Made by a program: the position numbers and the translations under genes. The notes under the pieces were generated by a model. It was not told the origin of the DNA, ran no database searches, and worked only from the letters and a program-made list of their open reading frames with translations. Of a stretch of 9,785 nt of DNA, positions 9,158-9,785 are shown in pieces; position 1 is the stretch's first letter, and each line of letters starts with the position of its first letter. Source of the DNA: CAVVWJ01 sp964475685 (GTDB lineage Bacteria; Gemmatimonadota; Gemmatimonadetes; Gemmatimonadales; GWC2-71-9). The DNA lies in NCBI GenBank assembly GCA_964475685.1, contig CAYYXP010000005.1:1-9785 (forward strand). The letters run 5' to 3'.

Positions 9158-9785
9158 TATGCTCCTCCCGCCCGCTGGGCCAACGCGAGGGCCTCGCGCA
9201 CCGGAGCCACGGCGTGAACCCGGAACAACCGCGCGCCTCGCTCCCAGGCCATCGCGCAGGCAAAGGCGGTGACCCCGTCGCGCTCGTCAACTCCGAGTCC
9301 CGTGCCCGCGCTCACGAATCGCTTGCGGGAGGGACCGACGAGCACGGGGCGGCCCAGAGCCTGAAGGGCCTCGAGCTGATCCAGCAGCTGGAGACACTGC
9401 TCCTCGGTCTTGGAGAAGCCGAATCCGGGGTCCACCACGATGGCGCCAGGAAGGATTCCCGCGTCCCCGGCGAGCGCCAGCGACGCACGCAGCTCCGATA
9501 TCACGCCCCCGACCACGTCTCCGTGGTACTCGGCGTGCCGGTACGAGGAGATCTCGAGAATCGGCCCGCGCGAGTGCATCAGGACGACCCCCGCCCTGCC
9601 CCGGGCCACCGCGGCGGGCATTGCCGAGTCGAGCCGGAACCCCGACACGTCGTTGATGATCGCCGCCCCGGCCTCCAGCGCCGCCCGCGCCACCGCGGCC
9701 TTGACCGTGTCCACCGAGATCGGGAGGTCGGGATGCTCGCGCGCCAGCGCTTCGACGACCGGAATCACCCGCCGGAGCTCCTCCG
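9157..9785 (-). CDS. folP: Dihydropteroate synthase, C-terminal three quarters (5' end outside window)
   Basis: The enzyme joins 6-hydroxymethyl-7,8-dihydropterin pyrophosphate to p-aminobenzoate in folate synthesis and is the target of sulfonamides. About 209 codons are present and the reading frame is open to the right edge, so the N-terminal N-V-T-P-D-S-F-S part is missing. Visible family blocks in order: I-S-V-D-T-V-K, I-I-N-D-V-S-G-F-R, V-L-M-H-S-R-G, V-V-D-P-G-F-G-F-S-K-T, V-L-V-G-P-S-R-K-R-F and R-V-H-A-V near the C terminus. The last is usually R-V-H-D-V; the phosphate- and substrate-binding Arg and His are kept and only the following Asp differs. An internal GTG at 9768 is a valine codon inside the domain, not the start. 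The last codons (Ala-Gly-Gly-Ala-stop) double as the ribosome-binding site of the DUF2723 gene. Its link to a glycosyltransferase-like gene is positional only. Confidence 0.96.
   Translation of the reverse strand, partial: EELRRVIPVVEALAREHPDLPISVDTVKAAVARAALEAGAAIINDVSGFRLDSAMPAAVARGRAGVVLMHSRGPILEISSYRHAEYHGDVVGGVISELRASLALAGDAGILPGAIVVDPGFGFSKTEEQCLQLLDQLEALQALGRPVLVGPSRKRFVSAGTGLGVDERDGVTAFACAMAWERGARLFRVHAVAPVREALALAQRAGGA
9162..9169 (-). promoter_or_regulatory. Strong Shine-Dalgarno for the DUF2723 gene
   Basis: GGGAGGAG on the minus strand lies inside the last codons of folP, four bases before the GTG at 9157. It decides the start of the DUF2723 gene: no ATG is needed, and the TAGTG overlap with folP indicates translational coupling. 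Confidence 0.75.

Noticed and set aside
7479..9290. A 603-codon minus-strand frame overlapping the DUF2723 and folP genes in another phase.
   Set aside because: It is Arg/Ala/Gly-rich with no motifs and crosses two real genes out of frame.
9157..9768. folP starting at the GTG at 9768.
   Set aside because: The codon is a valine inside the dihydropteroate synthase domain and the frame stays open to the window edge, so the true start lies outside.

Overview
This window is an ordinary but very compact housekeeping operon from a high-GC bacterium. All nine genes lie on the minus strand, so transcription runs from the right edge (9785) to the left edge (1). In transcription order they are: folP (5' end outside the window), a DUF2723/GT117 membrane glycosyltransferase-like protein, yggS, punA, ileS, a TraR/DksA zinc-finger gene, lspA, rluD and a CheW-domain gene cut by the left edge. 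I see no mobile element, CRISPR array, rRNA or tRNA gene, and no intergenic stretch over 300 bases. The only real gap is about 50 bases, between the DUF2723 gene and yggS.

Origin: the strong GC bias, a DUF2723 protein and this gene set suggest Gemmatimonadota or a related phylum. That is an inference from gene content, not a database result. The segment yggS ... ileS - TraR/DksA - lspA - rluD has the same order as the Bacillus subtilis ylmE ... ileS-ylyA-lspA-ylyB segment, so the core is an old conserved cluster. Here punA sits where the Firmicutes cluster has ylmFGH-divIVA.

Layout: 9785-9157 is folate synthesis (FolP) and 9157-6836 a large polytopic GT-C type protein. 6782-5263 holds PLP homeostasis (YggS) and purine salvage (PunA). 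5263-2078 is a large type 2 isoleucyl-tRNA synthetase. 2078-1181 holds the TraR/DksA protein and lipoprotein signal peptidase, and 1188-1 an RluD-type pseudouridine synthase and CheW. Almost every junction overlaps by 1 to 17 bases, which implies one transcript with translational coupling.

Points most worth a second look: (1) the class I HIGH motif of IleRS is swapped to Gly-Ile-His-His, the form linked to mupirocin hyper-resistance in IleRS2 enzymes; (2) rluD has no ATG/GTG/TTG start that would include its S4 domain, so a CTG start is likely; (3) PunA has Asp where 6-oxopurine-specific PNPs have Asn; (4) the last codons of rluD become AT-rich and hold a candidate promoter for cheW. I found no convincing undescribed multi-gene system.
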